Below are positions 16,798-24,494 of a DNA stretch of 39,340 bases, piece after piece. Every line of letters starts with the position of its first letter. Positions within the stretch are counted from its first letter, which is position 1. Under the pieces are notes generated by a model that was given only the letters and a program-made list of their open reading frames with translations, was not told where the DNA came from and searched no databases. Made by a program: the position numbers and the translations under genes. This stretch comes from an uncultured Paracoccaceae bacterium (GTDB lineage: Bacteria; Pseudomonadota; Alphaproteobacteria; Rhodobacterales; Rhodobacteraceae), in contig CALKJA010000212.1 in assembly GCA_937995865.1 (NCBI GenBank), positions 1-39,340 of the forward strand, written 5' to 3'.

Positions 16798-17312
16798 TGA
16801 TCCCAACACTCACCACTGAGCGGCTGACGCTTACAGCGCTGGCCGAACGGCATTTTGAACCGCTGGTTGAATTCTATGCGTCTGACCGGTCTTCCTTTGT
16901 GGGCGGACCACTTACTCAAGAGCGCACATGGCGCGTGCTTGCTGGTGAGTTGGGTCATTGGCCCTTGCGCGGCTATGGTCGCTTTGCTGTCGAAGAAACA
17001 GCAACGGGCCAGATGGTGGGGCTTATCGGGCCTTGGAACCCATTTGGCTGGCCTGAGGCCGAACTAGGCTGGGATCTGATGAACGGGTTCGAAGGCCGTG
17101 GTTATGCGACCGAAGCTGCAACAGAAGCGCGGCGTTGGGCCTATGAAACGCTGGGTTGGACAACTGCGATCAGCCTGACGGCTCCGGGCAACATCGGGTC
17201 CGAAAACGTTTGCAAGCGTCTGGGCTGTGCGCCTGATGGCCGTTTTGTCCATGACATTTTTGGAGACATGCAAGTTTGGCGCCACCCCGCACCACAGGAG
17301 CTGACAATATGA
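16797..17312 (+). CDS. GNAT-family N-acetyltransferase (third of three)
   Basis: 171 aa. TTERLTLTALAERHFEPL opening, SFVGGPLTQERTW, and acetyl-CoA motif FEGRGYATEAATEARRWA (about 100-117). It closely resembles the preceding GNAT (shared YETLGW; LGHW-LRGYGRF), more than the first. The start and stop overlap both neighbours. Its stop runs into the chorismate mutase start (ATGA). Confidence 0.9.
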   Translation: MIPTLTTERLTLTALAERHFEPLVEFYASDRSSFVGGPLTQERTWRVLAGELGHWPLRGYGRFAVEETATGQMVGLIGPWNPFGWPEAELGWDLMNGFEGRGYATEAATEARRWAYETLGWTTAISLTAPGNIGSENVCKRLGCAPDGRFVHDIFGDMQVWRHPAPQELTI

Positions 17313-17608
17313 CCGGCGATACCGTTCAAAAGGCAGCGGACGTTCTGAAATCGCACCGCGAGAGTATCGACCGGCTGGATGCGATCCTCGTTTATACATT
17401 GGGTGAGCGGTTCAAGCACACGCAAGCCGTCGGCGTCCTCAAGGCGCAGCACGACCTTCCCCCGTCCGATCCCGCACGCGAAGACGCGCAGATCGCCCGG
17501 CTCGAAGATTTGGCCCAACGCGCGGATCTTGATCCCGCTTTTGCCAAGAAGTTTCTCAACTTCATCATCGCTGAAGTCATTCAGCACCATAAGAAACACC
17601 AATCCTGA
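17309..17608 (+). CDS. chorismate mutase (AroQ type)
   Basis: 99 aa, all-helical AroQ fold. Converts chorismate to prephenate for Phe/Tyr synthesis. RESIDRLDAILVYTLGERF (about 17-35) and FLNFIIAEVIQHHKK at the C-terminus fit the first and third helices of the mutase, with the conserved Arg and Lys residues of the active site. The start overlaps the GNAT stop. A chorismate mutase between the ffh group and rpsP is a recurrent order in Rhodobacterales (from memory). Confidence 0.88.
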   Translation: MTGDTVQKAADVLKSHRESIDRLDAILVYTLGERFKHTQAVGVLKAQHDLPPSDPAREDAQIARLEDLAQRADLDPAFAKKFLNFIIAEVIQHHKKHQS

Positions 17609-17650
17609 CGGCATCGCCCGTCACACACGCCATTCAAGGAGAACTCAACA

Positions 17651-18037
17651 ATGGCCATGAAAATCCGTCTTGCCCGTGGTGGCTCAAAAAAGCGCCCATT
17701 CTATCGCATCGTTGCGGCTGACAGCCGTATGCCACGCGATGGCCGCTTCATTGAAAAGCTCGGCACATATAACCCTCTTTTGCCCAAAGACAGCGAAGAG
17801 CGCGTCAAAATGGACATGGAGCGCGTTCAGCATTGGCTGAGCCAAGGCGCACAGCCCACAGACCGGATTGCCCGGATGCTGGAAGCCGCAGGCGTTTTGC
17901 CTAAGAAAGAGCGTTCTAACCCTAACAAAGCCAAGCCCGGCAAAAAGGCAAACGAGCGCGCTGAAGAGAAAGCAGCGAAGGCAGCTGCTGCCGCTGAAGC
18001 CGCTGCAGCTCCTGCTGAAGAAGCAGCAGCAGAGTAA
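17651..18037 (+). CDS. rpsP: 30S ribosomal protein S16
   Basis: 128 aa. The core (1-80) is standard: [20 protein letters not shown], then [14 protein letters not shown]. The C-terminal extension of about 45 residues is rich in Ala, Lys and Glu, as in other alphaproteobacteria. AAGGAG lies at 17636-17641. The ATG at 17651 gives MAMKIRL; the ATG at 17657 would give the more usual MKIRL, so the start could be two codons later. Confidence 0.97.
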   Translation: MAMKIRLARGGSKKRPFYRIVAADSRMPRDGRFIEKLGTYNPLLPKDSEERVKMDMERVQHWLSQGAQPTDRIARMLEAAGVLPKKERSNPNKAKPGKKANERAEEKAAKAAAAAEAAAAPAEEAAAE

Positions 18038-18044
18038 GCCTCGC

Positions 18045-18203
18045 ATGTTTCGCTTGCTGCGTTCGCTCGCGATTGTAGCCCTCGCCTTTTGGGCGGGGGT
18101 CATGTTTGAACGTGCCGACGCGCAAGAGGCATGTATCGCTGAGGAACAGTGGGGCACCTGGCTGTCATGTGTCTCACGTGAAGTGTTGGAAGAGGTGATT
18201 TAA
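18045..18203 (+). CDS. small exported or membrane-anchored protein between rpsP and rimM
   Basis: 52 aa, not recognised. The N-terminal [21 protein letters not shown] is a signal peptide or single membrane helix; the remainder ([20 protein letters not shown] and after) is acidic with two Cys (about 30 and 42) that could form a disulfide in the periplasm. It starts seven nt after the rpsP stop, and its TAA overlaps the rimM ATG (TAATG), so it is very probably expressed in this operon. Coding potential rests on this tight fit. Confidence 0.7.
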   Translation: MFRLLRSLAIVALAFWAGVMFERADAQEACIAEEQWGTWLSCVSREVLEEVI

Positions 18204-18715
18204 TGACCGAAGAAGACACGCGCGTCTGTGTTGGTGCGATCGCTGGGGCGTATGGCGTCAATGGAGAGGTTCGAATCAAGAGCTTTTGCGCCGACCCACT
18301 GGCATTGGGCGATTATGGCCCGTTGCAAACCGAAGATGGCACGCGCAGCTATGACGTTCAGGTTGATCGGGCTGGCAAAGGTGAGGTGATCGGACGGCTG
18401 TCTGATGTGCGCACCAAAGAAGACGCTGACGCTCTTAAGGGCACGCGTCTCTACGCAGGGCGCGATATGCTCCCTGACTTACCCGATGACGAATATTACT
18501 TTGCCGATTTGATCGGTGTGAAGGTTTATGATCCCGGGGGAGAGCTGCTTGGCAGTGTCAAGCAGGTGCTCAACCACGGAGCCGCCGATCTACTTGAAAT
18601 TCAGGTGCCCGGTCGGTCCGAAACTGCGCTGTTGCCCTTTACACTTGAAGCTGTGCCAACGGTTGATTTGCCCGCGGGTCGGATCATTGCGGACCCGCCC
18701 GACGGCGTATTCTAA
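18203..18715 (+). CDS. rimM: ribosome maturation factor RimM
   Basis: 170 aa. Binds S19 during 30S assembly. The N-terminal barrel begins [20 protein letters not shown] and contains [18 protein letters not shown]; the PRC-barrel follows ([14 protein letters not shown], about 94-107; [10 protein letters not shown]). It overlaps the preceding small gene by one base and lies 6 nt before the sulfotransferase-like gene. Confidence 0.96.
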   Translation: MTEEDTRVCVGAIAGAYGVNGEVRIKSFCADPLALGDYGPLQTEDGTRSYDVQVDRAGKGEVIGRLSDVRTKEDADALKGTRLYAGRDMLPDLPDDEYYFADLIGVKVYDPGGELLGSVKQVLNHGAADLLEIQVPGRSETALLPFTLEAVPTVDLPAGRIIADPPDGVF

Positions 18716-18721
18716 TCGGCC

Positions 18722-19513
18722 ATGCAACGGCGCATCCTTGTCCATGCAGGTTTCCACAAGACCGGAACCTCAACGATCCAAGGATTCTTGCGTTCAAACC
18801 GCCGTGCGCTGCGCCCGTGGTTCATTCCCTTCGCAAAAGAAGCTTTCCCCGAGGTTGGCAAGCTAACCCGTATTTTCGGGCAGCGGCCCTTTCCGTGGCG
18901 CAAACGGGCGATCCGGCGGGGTCTGCGTGATTTCCTTGCGAGCGTTCCAGATGGGCACAATATCGTGCTCAGCCGCGAAGCACTGTTGGGTGCGATGCCC
19001 GGATACGAAGATTGGCGTGGGCGGCGTTTGGCGGGTTATCCTGCGGCTCCCGCGCTGACGAAGATTTTGCGCGCTGAATTGGTGCGGCGCTTTCCAGACG
19101 CGGAAATTTCGTGGCTGTTCACAACCCGTGATCACGACGCTTGGGTGCGTTCCATTTGGGGCCACCACGTTCGTACAACCGATATCACAGAAAGCGCCGA
19201 GAGCTTTGCCGCCAGTGTCATCGCCCTGCCATCCACCGTCGAGATTGCCGCAGCTTTGGCCAAACACCTTGCCCCGCAACGTGTGATCACAGCCCCGCTG
19301 GAAGAGATCTCACGCCATCCATGTGGGCCGGCCGGGGCGGTGCTTGATGCTATGTCCGTGCCGGTGTCTGCCTATGCAAAATTCAATATGGTGCCCGCAG
19401 CAAATGTGGGGCCAGACCCGCAACAAGCTGAGCACATGCTTAGCTTGAACGCGCTTGGAGGGAGCGGGCTTCAAGAAACCAAACGCAAGCTTATGGGCCG
19501 GCGACCCCGCTGA
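18722..19513 (+). CDS. sulfotransferase-like P-loop protein
   Basis: 263 aa. ILVHAGFHKTGTSTIQGFL (about 5-23) is a 5'-phosphosulfate/P-loop motif of PAPS-dependent sulfotransferases, and SWLFTTRDHDAWVRSIW (about 129-145) fits the 3'-phosphate segment. Soluble, no signal peptide. The acceptor is unknown. It sits between rimM and trmD, where these two are usually adjacent, so it looks like an insertion into the ribosomal operon. Codon use does not differ obviously. Confidence 0.75.
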   Translation: MQRRILVHAGFHKTGTSTIQGFLRSNRRALRPWFIPFAKEAFPEVGKLTRIFGQRPFPWRKRAIRRGLRDFLASVPDGHNIVLSREALLGAMPGYEDWRGRRLAGYPAAPALTKILRAELVRRFPDAEISWLFTTRDHDAWVRSIWGHHVRTTDITESAESFAASVIALPSTVEIAAALAKHLAPQRVITAPLEEISRHPCGPAGAVLDAMSVPVSAYAKFNMVPAANVGPDPQQAEHMLSLNALGGSGLQETKRKLMGRRPR

Positions 19514-19548
19514 TTGATCCATACCGCAGAGCGGGATACATCCGAGAC

Positions 19549-20325
19549 ATGACAAATAGACTCACCAAAAGTCACGGGCGCAAAAGCATCCGAGCAAGCT
19601 TACGCCCCCGCTCGCTGATGGATGGGCCCGAAGAGCTCGCGAATGTGTGGACCGCGCGTATCGTAACCTTGTTTCCAGATACATTTCCCGGTGTTCTTGG
19701 GGCCTCCCTCACCGGAAAGGCGCTCAAAGACGGTAAGTGGCAAATGCACACTACGGATTTGCGGCTTTATGGCGAAGGCAAACACCGCAACGTAGATGAT
19801 ACGCCGTCCGGTGGTGGCGCGGGCATGGTTCTGCGCGCGGATGTTGTCGGGCGTGCGATCGAAGCGACCCATCGCTTGGGGCCGATCCTATATATGTCCC
19901 CCCGCGGACGTCCCTTTACGCAAGACATGGCCCACACCTTGGCCCAAGGCCCAGGATGCACAATTTTGTGCGGACGGTTCGAAGGCGTCGATGAGCGCGC
20001 TATTGCGCATTATGGCATGCAAGAAGTCTCAATAGGTGACTATGTCTTGACCGGCGGAGAGCTAGCCGCGCAGGTCATGCTGGACGCGACCGTACGCCTG
20101 TTGCCGGGCGTGCTCGGCAACGAAGCATCAACACAAGAGGAAAGCCACTCCAACGGCTTTCTGGAGCATCCGCAATACACGCGACCTACGGAATGGATGG
20201 GCCGCGAAATCCCAAGTGTGCTGACATCAGGCGATCACGGCAAAATTGCAGAATGGCGCAGAATGCAATCAGAAGAGCTGACCAAAACACGCCGCCCTGA
20301 CCTCTGGAACAAGCGTACGAGCTAA
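19549..20325 (+). CDS. trmD: tRNA (guanine-N1)-methyltransferase TrmD
   Basis: 258 aa. Methylates G37 of tRNAs with SAM. The alphaproteobacterial N-terminal extension (SHGRKSIRASLRPRSLM) precedes the catalytic domain, ARIVTLFPDTFPG. The trefoil-knot SAM site is visible as GRFEGVDERAI, EVSIGDYVLTGGELA and LLPGVLGNEAS. The ATG at 19549 gives an extension of plausible length; no other start fits better. Confidence 0.95.
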   Translation: MTNRLTKSHGRKSIRASLRPRSLMDGPEELANVWTARIVTLFPDTFPGVLGASLTGKALKDGKWQMHTTDLRLYGEGKHRNVDDTPSGGGAGMVLRADVVGRAIEATHRLGPILYMSPRGRPFTQDMAHTLAQGPGCTILCGRFEGVDERAIAHYGMQEVSIGDYVLTGGELAAQVMLDATVRLLPGVLGNEASTQEESHSNGFLEHPQYTRPTEWMGREIPSVLTSGDHGKIAEWRRMQSEELTKTRRPDLWNKRTS

Positions 20326-20385
20326 CTCTTCGCGCCCGACAATGCGGCAAACTCTTCATTGATCCGATACTCCCCAAAAGGGCCC

Positions 20386-20460
20386 TCGCCGCGTAGCGGC
20401 GCCCCCTTTTGCCACAGGCAACAAGGCCGAAGGGGGAGGCGGGTGGGCCCGACAGAGCAA
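20386..20460 (+). repeat. GC-rich intergenic repeat, copy 2 (upstream of rplS)
   Basis: GCCGC-GTA-GCGGC hairpin, then CCCCTTTTGC, AACAAGGCCGAAGGGGGAGG and CGGGTGGGCCCGACAGAG. It matches the copy at 12782-12852 block by block. ATACTCCCC just upstream (20368-20376) may correspond to the ATACCTCGG found before copy 1. The 336-nt trmD-rplS spacer holds this repeat and the two hairpins below, and no gene. Confidence 0.55.
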
Positions 20461-20522
20461 TACATCCGCGTGCCTTCAATTCTCTTGCTCCCTTCTCCCC
20501 AAGCGCCTATACGCCATCCATC

Positions 20523-20580
20523 GCGGCGGTGAGGTGACTCGCCGCTTTGGTCGTTTGTGTGGACGTGCCACACAGCAAAG
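20523..20580 (+). promoter_or_regulatory. two consecutive hairpins in the rplS leader
   Basis: Hairpin 1: GCGGCG (20523-20528) with CGCCGC (20540-20545). Hairpin 2: CTTTG (20545-20549) with CAAAG (20576-20580), enclosing GTGTGG-ACGTG-CCACAC (20557-20573), all exact. They end about 80 nt before the rplS start. Autogenous control by L19 or a processing site is possible; this is inference from structure. Confidence 0.4.
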
Positions 20581-20661
20581 AACAGCCGTCAACGAACGTA
20601 CGCGTTCCTCTTGGCGGACATGATCCGCGGGCAAACCGCGCAGAACAATAAGGAGCATCAG

Positions 20662-21036
20662 ATGAACCTGATTGCACAGATCGAGGCGGAACAAGTTGCC
20701 GCCCTCGGGAATGACCTTCCCGATTTTAAAGCCGGCGACACCCTGCGCGTCGGCTACAAGGTGACCGAAGGCACGCGCACCCGTGTCCAGAACTACGAGG
20801 GCGTTTGCATCGCCCGTAAAAACGGTTCTGGCATTGCTGGGTCTTTCACCGTTCGCAAAATCTCCTTTGGCGAGGGCGTTGAGCGTGTATTCCCGCTGCA
20901 CTCGACCAATATCGACAGCATCACTGTCGTGCGCCGCGGCCGTGTCCGTCGTGCCAAGCTGTATTACCTCCGCGCCCGCCGCGGTAAGTCCGCGCGTATC
21001 GCGGAAGACACCACATATAAGCCGAAGAAAGGGTAA
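20662..21036 (+). CDS. rplS: 50S ribosomal protein L19
   Basis: 124 aa. [30 protein letters not shown] and [17 protein letters not shown] are L19 signatures; the basic [19 protein letters not shown] lies in the C-terminal part. The ATG at 20662 has AAGGAG upstream. It precedes rpmE by five nt. Confidence 0.98.
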   Translation: MNLIAQIEAEQVAALGNDLPDFKAGDTLRVGYKVTEGTRTRVQNYEGVCIARKNGSGIAGSFTVRKISFGEGVERVFPLHSTNIDSITVVRRGRVRRAKLYYLRARRGKSARIAEDTTYKPKKG

Positions 21037-21041
21037 CTCAG

Positions 21042-21263
21042 ATGAAAAAAGACACCCATCCCGATTACCACTTCATCGACGTCAAAATGACGAACGGCGA
21101 CGTAATCAAGATGCGCTCCACATGGGGCAAAGAGGGCGACTCGCTTTCGCTGGATATTGATCCCTCTGTGCACCCAGCATGGACAGGTGGTTCGACACGC
21201 CTGATGGACACTGGCGGCCGCGTCTCCAAGTTCAAAAAGAAATACGAAGGCCTCGGCTTCTAA
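21042..21263 (+). CDS. rpmE: 50S ribosomal protein L31 (zinc-free form)
   Basis: 73 aa. [20 protein letters not shown], then SVHPAWTGG and a [11 protein letters not shown] end are typical of L31. The CxxC pairs of zinc-binding L31 are absent, and the protein has no Cys at all, so this is a zinc-independent type (C-minus). It is last in the operon, with a terminator 40 nt downstream. Confidence 0.96.
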   Translation: MKKDTHPDYHFIDVKMTNGDVIKMRSTWGKEGDSLSLDIDPSVHPAWTGGSTRLMDTGGRVSKFKKKYEGLGF

Positions 21264-21301
21264 AGCCAGACCGACCCTGGGCCTTTGGCCAAAGAAGGCA
21301 A

Positions 21302-21337
21302 GAAACGCCGCATCCATTGGGTGTGGCGTTTTTCTTT
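21302..21337 (+). terminator. rho-independent terminator after rpmE
   Basis: AAACGCCGCA pairs (one G-T wobble) with TGTGGCGTTT around a short loop, then the T-rich TTTTTCTTT. It closes the rplS-rpmE transcript. Confidence 0.85.
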
Positions 21338-21549
21338 GTGATGTTAACCGGATCCGAAAGTCCCGCAATGCTAGCGGAGGCCCGTGGATGCACGTTCATA
21401 GGATGCATATCCGATTGGCTTTTTGCCCGATGGATCGCTCTGAGGCGGGGCGCACCTGCAACAACGCGCTCTGATTTATGACGTTGGGCTTCCCTCTATG
21501 CTCACCACAACATATGCTATCGTCATCGGGTTTGTAGGGATGTTGAAGA

Positions 21550-22359
21550 GTGGCGCACATCATTGTTGTTGGAAATGAGAAGGGTGGGTCAGGGAAGTCC
21601 ACGACCTCCATGCATGTTGCGACAGCGCTTGTCCGTATGGGGCACAAGGTTGGAGCGTTGGATCTTGACCTACGCCAGCGTTCTATGGGGCGTTACGTTG
21701 AGAACCGCGTAGCCTATGCTGCGCGCGAGAATCTCGAGCTGCCAACCCCAAACTATGTCGACCTGCCTGAAATTGACCCTGCACAATTGGACGAAGGCGA
21801 AAACGTTTTTGACCATAGACTGTCAGCAGCCATCGCCAAACTCGAGCCTGAAAGTGATTTCATTCTGATTGACTGCCCCGGCTCTCATACACGCTTGAGC
21901 CAGGTCGCACATTCCCTGGCCGACACGCTCATCACACCTTTGAACGACAGTTTTGTTGATTTCGATCTGCTCGCCAAAGTAGATCCCGATGGACAAAATA
22001 TCCTTGGCCCGTCGGTTTACTCTGAGATGGTTTGGCATGCGCGGCAGCTGAGGGCACAAGCAGGGCTAGAACCGATTGATTGGATCGTTGTTCGCAACAG
22101 GCTCGGTGCGCAACAGATGCTCAACAAAGAAAAAATGGGTGCTGCGCTCGACAAACTCGCCCGGCGTATCGGGTTTCGGCACATTCCAGGCTTTTCGGAG
22201 CGCGTCATTTTCCGCGAGCTTTTCCCCCGAGGGCTTACGCTTCTTGATCTTAGGGATGTGGGCGTCAAGCGGCTTAACATCTCAAACATCTCAGCGCGGC
22301 AAGAGCTACGCGACCTTGTGAAAGCCTTGAACTTACCCGGTGTGACCTCCGACTTTTAG
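21550..22359 (+). CDS. mipZ: MipZ-type division-plane positioning ATPase (ParA family)
   Basis: 269 aa. Deviant Walker A KGGSGKST (11-18), DLDLRQRS after strand 2, and Walker B-like FILIDCPG. MipZ forms polar gradients from ParB and inhibits FtsZ. The length and segments such as VVRNRLGAQQMLNK and GLTLLDLRD fit MipZ rather than plasmid ParA. The start is a GTG at 21550; the Shine-Dalgarno is weak. No ParB is in the window. Confidence 0.9.
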   Translation: MAHIIVVGNEKGGSGKSTTSMHVATALVRMGHKVGALDLDLRQRSMGRYVENRVAYAARENLELPTPNYVDLPEIDPAQLDEGENVFDHRLSAAIAKLEPESDFILIDCPGSHTRLSQVAHSLADTLITPLNDSFVDFDLLAKVDPDGQNILGPSVYSEMVWHARQLRAQAGLEPIDWIVVRNRLGAQQMLNKEKMGAALDKLARRIGFRHIPGFSERVIFRELFPRGLTLLDLRDVGVKRLNISNISARQELRDLVKALNLPGVTSDF

Positions 22360-22390
22360 TCGGTGCCGCGCGTCTAAACGCTCAAGGCCG

Positions 22391-22978
22391 TCAAACAGCC
22401 TGCGGATCCGTGTCGATTGGGTCAGAATGCAGATGTTGAACGCTTGCATCCTGACTTTTCGGATCTTCTGACCGTTGCGAGACCCAACCAAGAGCAATAT
22501 CCCAAGGATAGACAGCGACCGCCGATGCTCCCTTGGCTCCGCGGGTTAAAACAACGCACATTGCTTCACCGACCTGAGCTTCTACAAGCCCAGCTGCACG
22601 CAGAACATCGACATGCAAGAATACATCTTCCGCTTCCCCAAAGACGTTTAGAAACCCAAAGCCTTTGCCCTTATCGAACCATTTAAGACGTGCAGGCGCC
22701 AAATTTTCGCTGGCTTGGGGTTGAGCGCCTTGTCCGGGCTTTTGACTGTTCTCTGGTGAATCCAGTGAAAGCAGACGGCTTGCTTGCAGGCCCTTAGGCG
22801 TTTCTTCAAAAGTAAGCTCGACTTTGTCGCCGGCCATCACTGATGTTCGACCAGAGTCTCTCACTACGTTTACATGTAGCAATATATCTTGGGGTACGCC
22901 GTCGGCGACTACAAAACCAAAACCTTTAGAAAGATCGAACCATTTTACTACGCCGCGAACGATCGGTTCATCCGACAT
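22391..22978 (-). CDS. cold-shock protein with two CSD domains
   Basis: 195 aa. Two cold-shock domains: about 6-70 ([25 protein letters not shown]) and about 93-155 (RLKWFDKGKGFGFLNV, VFLHVDVL). Both keep the RNP1-like KGFGF and RNP2-like aromatic segments that bind single-stranded nucleic acid. A Gln/Ser/Pro linker separates them, and the C-terminal tail is acidic. Likely an RNA chaperone or regulator. Its stop faces mipZ with 31 nt between, containing a small CCGAC-GTCGG hairpin. Confidence 0.92.
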   Translation of the reverse strand: MSDEPIVRGVVKWFDLSKGFGFVVADGVPQDILLHVNVVRDSGRTSVMAGDKVELTFEETPKGLQASRLLSLDSPENSQKPGQGAQPQASENLAPARLKWFDKGKGFGFLNVFGEAEDVFLHVDVLRAAGLVEAQVGEAMCVVLTRGAKGASAVAVYPWDIALGWVSQRSEDPKSQDASVQHLHSDPIDTDPQAV

Positions 22979-23537
22979 GTCACATTTGCCTTAAGATCCA
23001 CACCAATCGGGTGCGCTTTATTACTCTCTTAACGTGACGTGTGACGCGTCCTAGGTCAATCTCAGCAGGCATGAAATATACCGCAACATGCGTGTTTCTA
23101 ACGACTTTCCGACACAAACCTGAACGCGAACCGAAAATTCCCGGAATTCACACCCGTAAAGATTGATTTTGGCTCAAGGGATTATTCTGCATCCGCTTTA
23201 AGAAGGGACGGTCACGGTTATCGTTTACCCAAAAACCGATAGACCTTCGTTGCCAATGGCTGGATTTCAATCAACCAAAAGCTGAAAGCGGGGGCCCCAC
23301 TCGCCCTATTCTTGGTTGTCCGTCATCAAGGTAGCGTGCGCCACGCGGCACAAGACCCAAACTTTCGCAGCTGAACTTTGAACGCTCAGATCATCTTCAA
23401 TGGCAGCCTATGCCGCAAAATGCCCAAGTGTAATGATTGCTTTCATACAGAATTGCCCGCGTATACAATCCCATCATTTGCAGCACACCCCCGAGCGCGC
23501 TTGCTATCCGGGTGCCATTTTCCCGGAAAATCCTTGC
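22979..23537. other. long spacer between the cold-shock gene and the FAH gene
   Basis: 559 nt without a supported gene. Small open frames are present, but their translations have no recognisable motif or ribosome binding site. The part nearest the cold-shock gene would contain its promoter and leader on the minus strand. No tRNA, tmRNA or repeat found by eye. Confidence 0.5.
23517..23531 (-). terminator. hairpin just after the FAH gene
   Basis: ATTTTC-CCG-GAAAAT is an exact inverted repeat a few nt after the stop codon. It is AT-rich and has no clear T-tract on the minus strand, so a terminator role is tentative. Confidence 0.3.
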
Positions 23538-24494
23538 TCAAACTGTGATTTTTACCGTTTGCTCGATATCGCCAAAAATCGATATGCCCTTGGAGTCGTC
23601 CATCCAAATACGAACGGTGTCACCGTCTTGCAAAAATGGAGTTTCGGGGCTGCCTGCCTGAAGCGTTTCAACCATGCGCTGCTCTGCGATGCATGAATAG
23701 CCAATCCCACCATGCGCTATAGGCTGACCGGGATCACCACCCATACCTTGGTTAGAAATTGTGCCTGAACCGATAATCGTACCCGCCGGCAAATGCCGCG
23801 TTTTCGCTGCGTGGGCGATCAAATCTCCGAAATCAAAGGTCATGTCCTGCCCAGCATCCGCCCGGCCAAAGGGCTGTCCGTTTAGATCCACCTTGAGCAC
23901 GCCATGCAATTTGCGTCCATCCCAACCTGCAAGCTCATCTGGGGTAACGGCCATTGGTGAACAGGCTGATGCGGGCTTAGACTGCACAAAGCCAAACCCT
24001 TTGGACAGCTCGGCTGCAATCAGGTTACGCAAAGATACATCGTTGAGAAGCATCACATACACGATGTAACTGGCTGCGCATTCGGCCGTGACCCCCATGG
24101 GAACGTCGCGGGTAATTACGGCGATTTCAGCCTCAAAATCGATACCCCAATCTGCCTGCCCTGCAATGTCATCTTGCGGGCCCATAAAACTAGCGCAGCC
24201 TTGATACATAAGCGGATCGGTCCAGAAACTCGCAGGCATGGCAGCACCGCGCGCTCGCCGCACAAGATCGACATGGTTTACATAAGCCGACCCGTCCAGA
24301 AACTGCGCGGCGTTGGGTAAAGGTGCGCAACACTCTTTGGCGGAAAAAGGGATGGGGTCACCAAAGGGTATTACCCCCTCTTCACGCAATGCGATCCGAA
24401 GAGTGGCATCCGTCGCGCGGCGGCATGTTTCGCCGTCGTCTTCAACTATTACCAATTGACCGTCGAGCATCGGCTTGAGGCTTGCTATCCTCAT
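23538..24494 (-). CDS. fumarylacetoacetate hydrolase family protein
   Basis: 318 aa. Probably the last step of homogentisate degradation, cleaving fumarylacetoacetate to fumarate and acetoacetate. The metal-site residues are visible in [12 protein letters not shown] (Glu/Glu), and conserved segments include [32 protein letters not shown] and DGDTVRIWM. It is shorter than animal FAH (about 420 aa) but matches the bacterial family length. The start overlaps the hmgA stop (ATGA), which ties it to homogentisate. Confidence 0.9.
   Translation of the reverse strand: MRIASLKPMLDGQLVIVEDDGETCRRATDATLRIALREEGVIPFGDPIPFSAKECCAPLPNAAQFLDGSAYVNHVDLVRRARGAAMPASFWTDPLMYQGCASFMGPQDDIAGQADWGIDFEAEIAVITRDVPMGVTAECAASYIVYVMLLNDVSLRNLIAAELSKGFGFVQSKPASACSPMAVTPDELAGWDGRKLHGVLKVDLNGQPFGRADAGQDMTFDFGDLIAHAAKTRHLPAGTIIGSGTISNQGMGGDPGQPIAHGGIGYSCIAEQRMVETLQAGSPETPFLQDGDTVRIWMDDSKGISIFGDIEQTVKITV

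Noticed and set aside
22979..23537. possible tmRNA or other stable RNA
   Set aside because: No tRNA-like ends or tag-reading frame could be recognised.
23400..23696. 98-aa plus-strand frame in the spacer before the FAH gene
   Set aside because: No Shine-Dalgarno, no motif, and it runs into the FAH coding region antisense.
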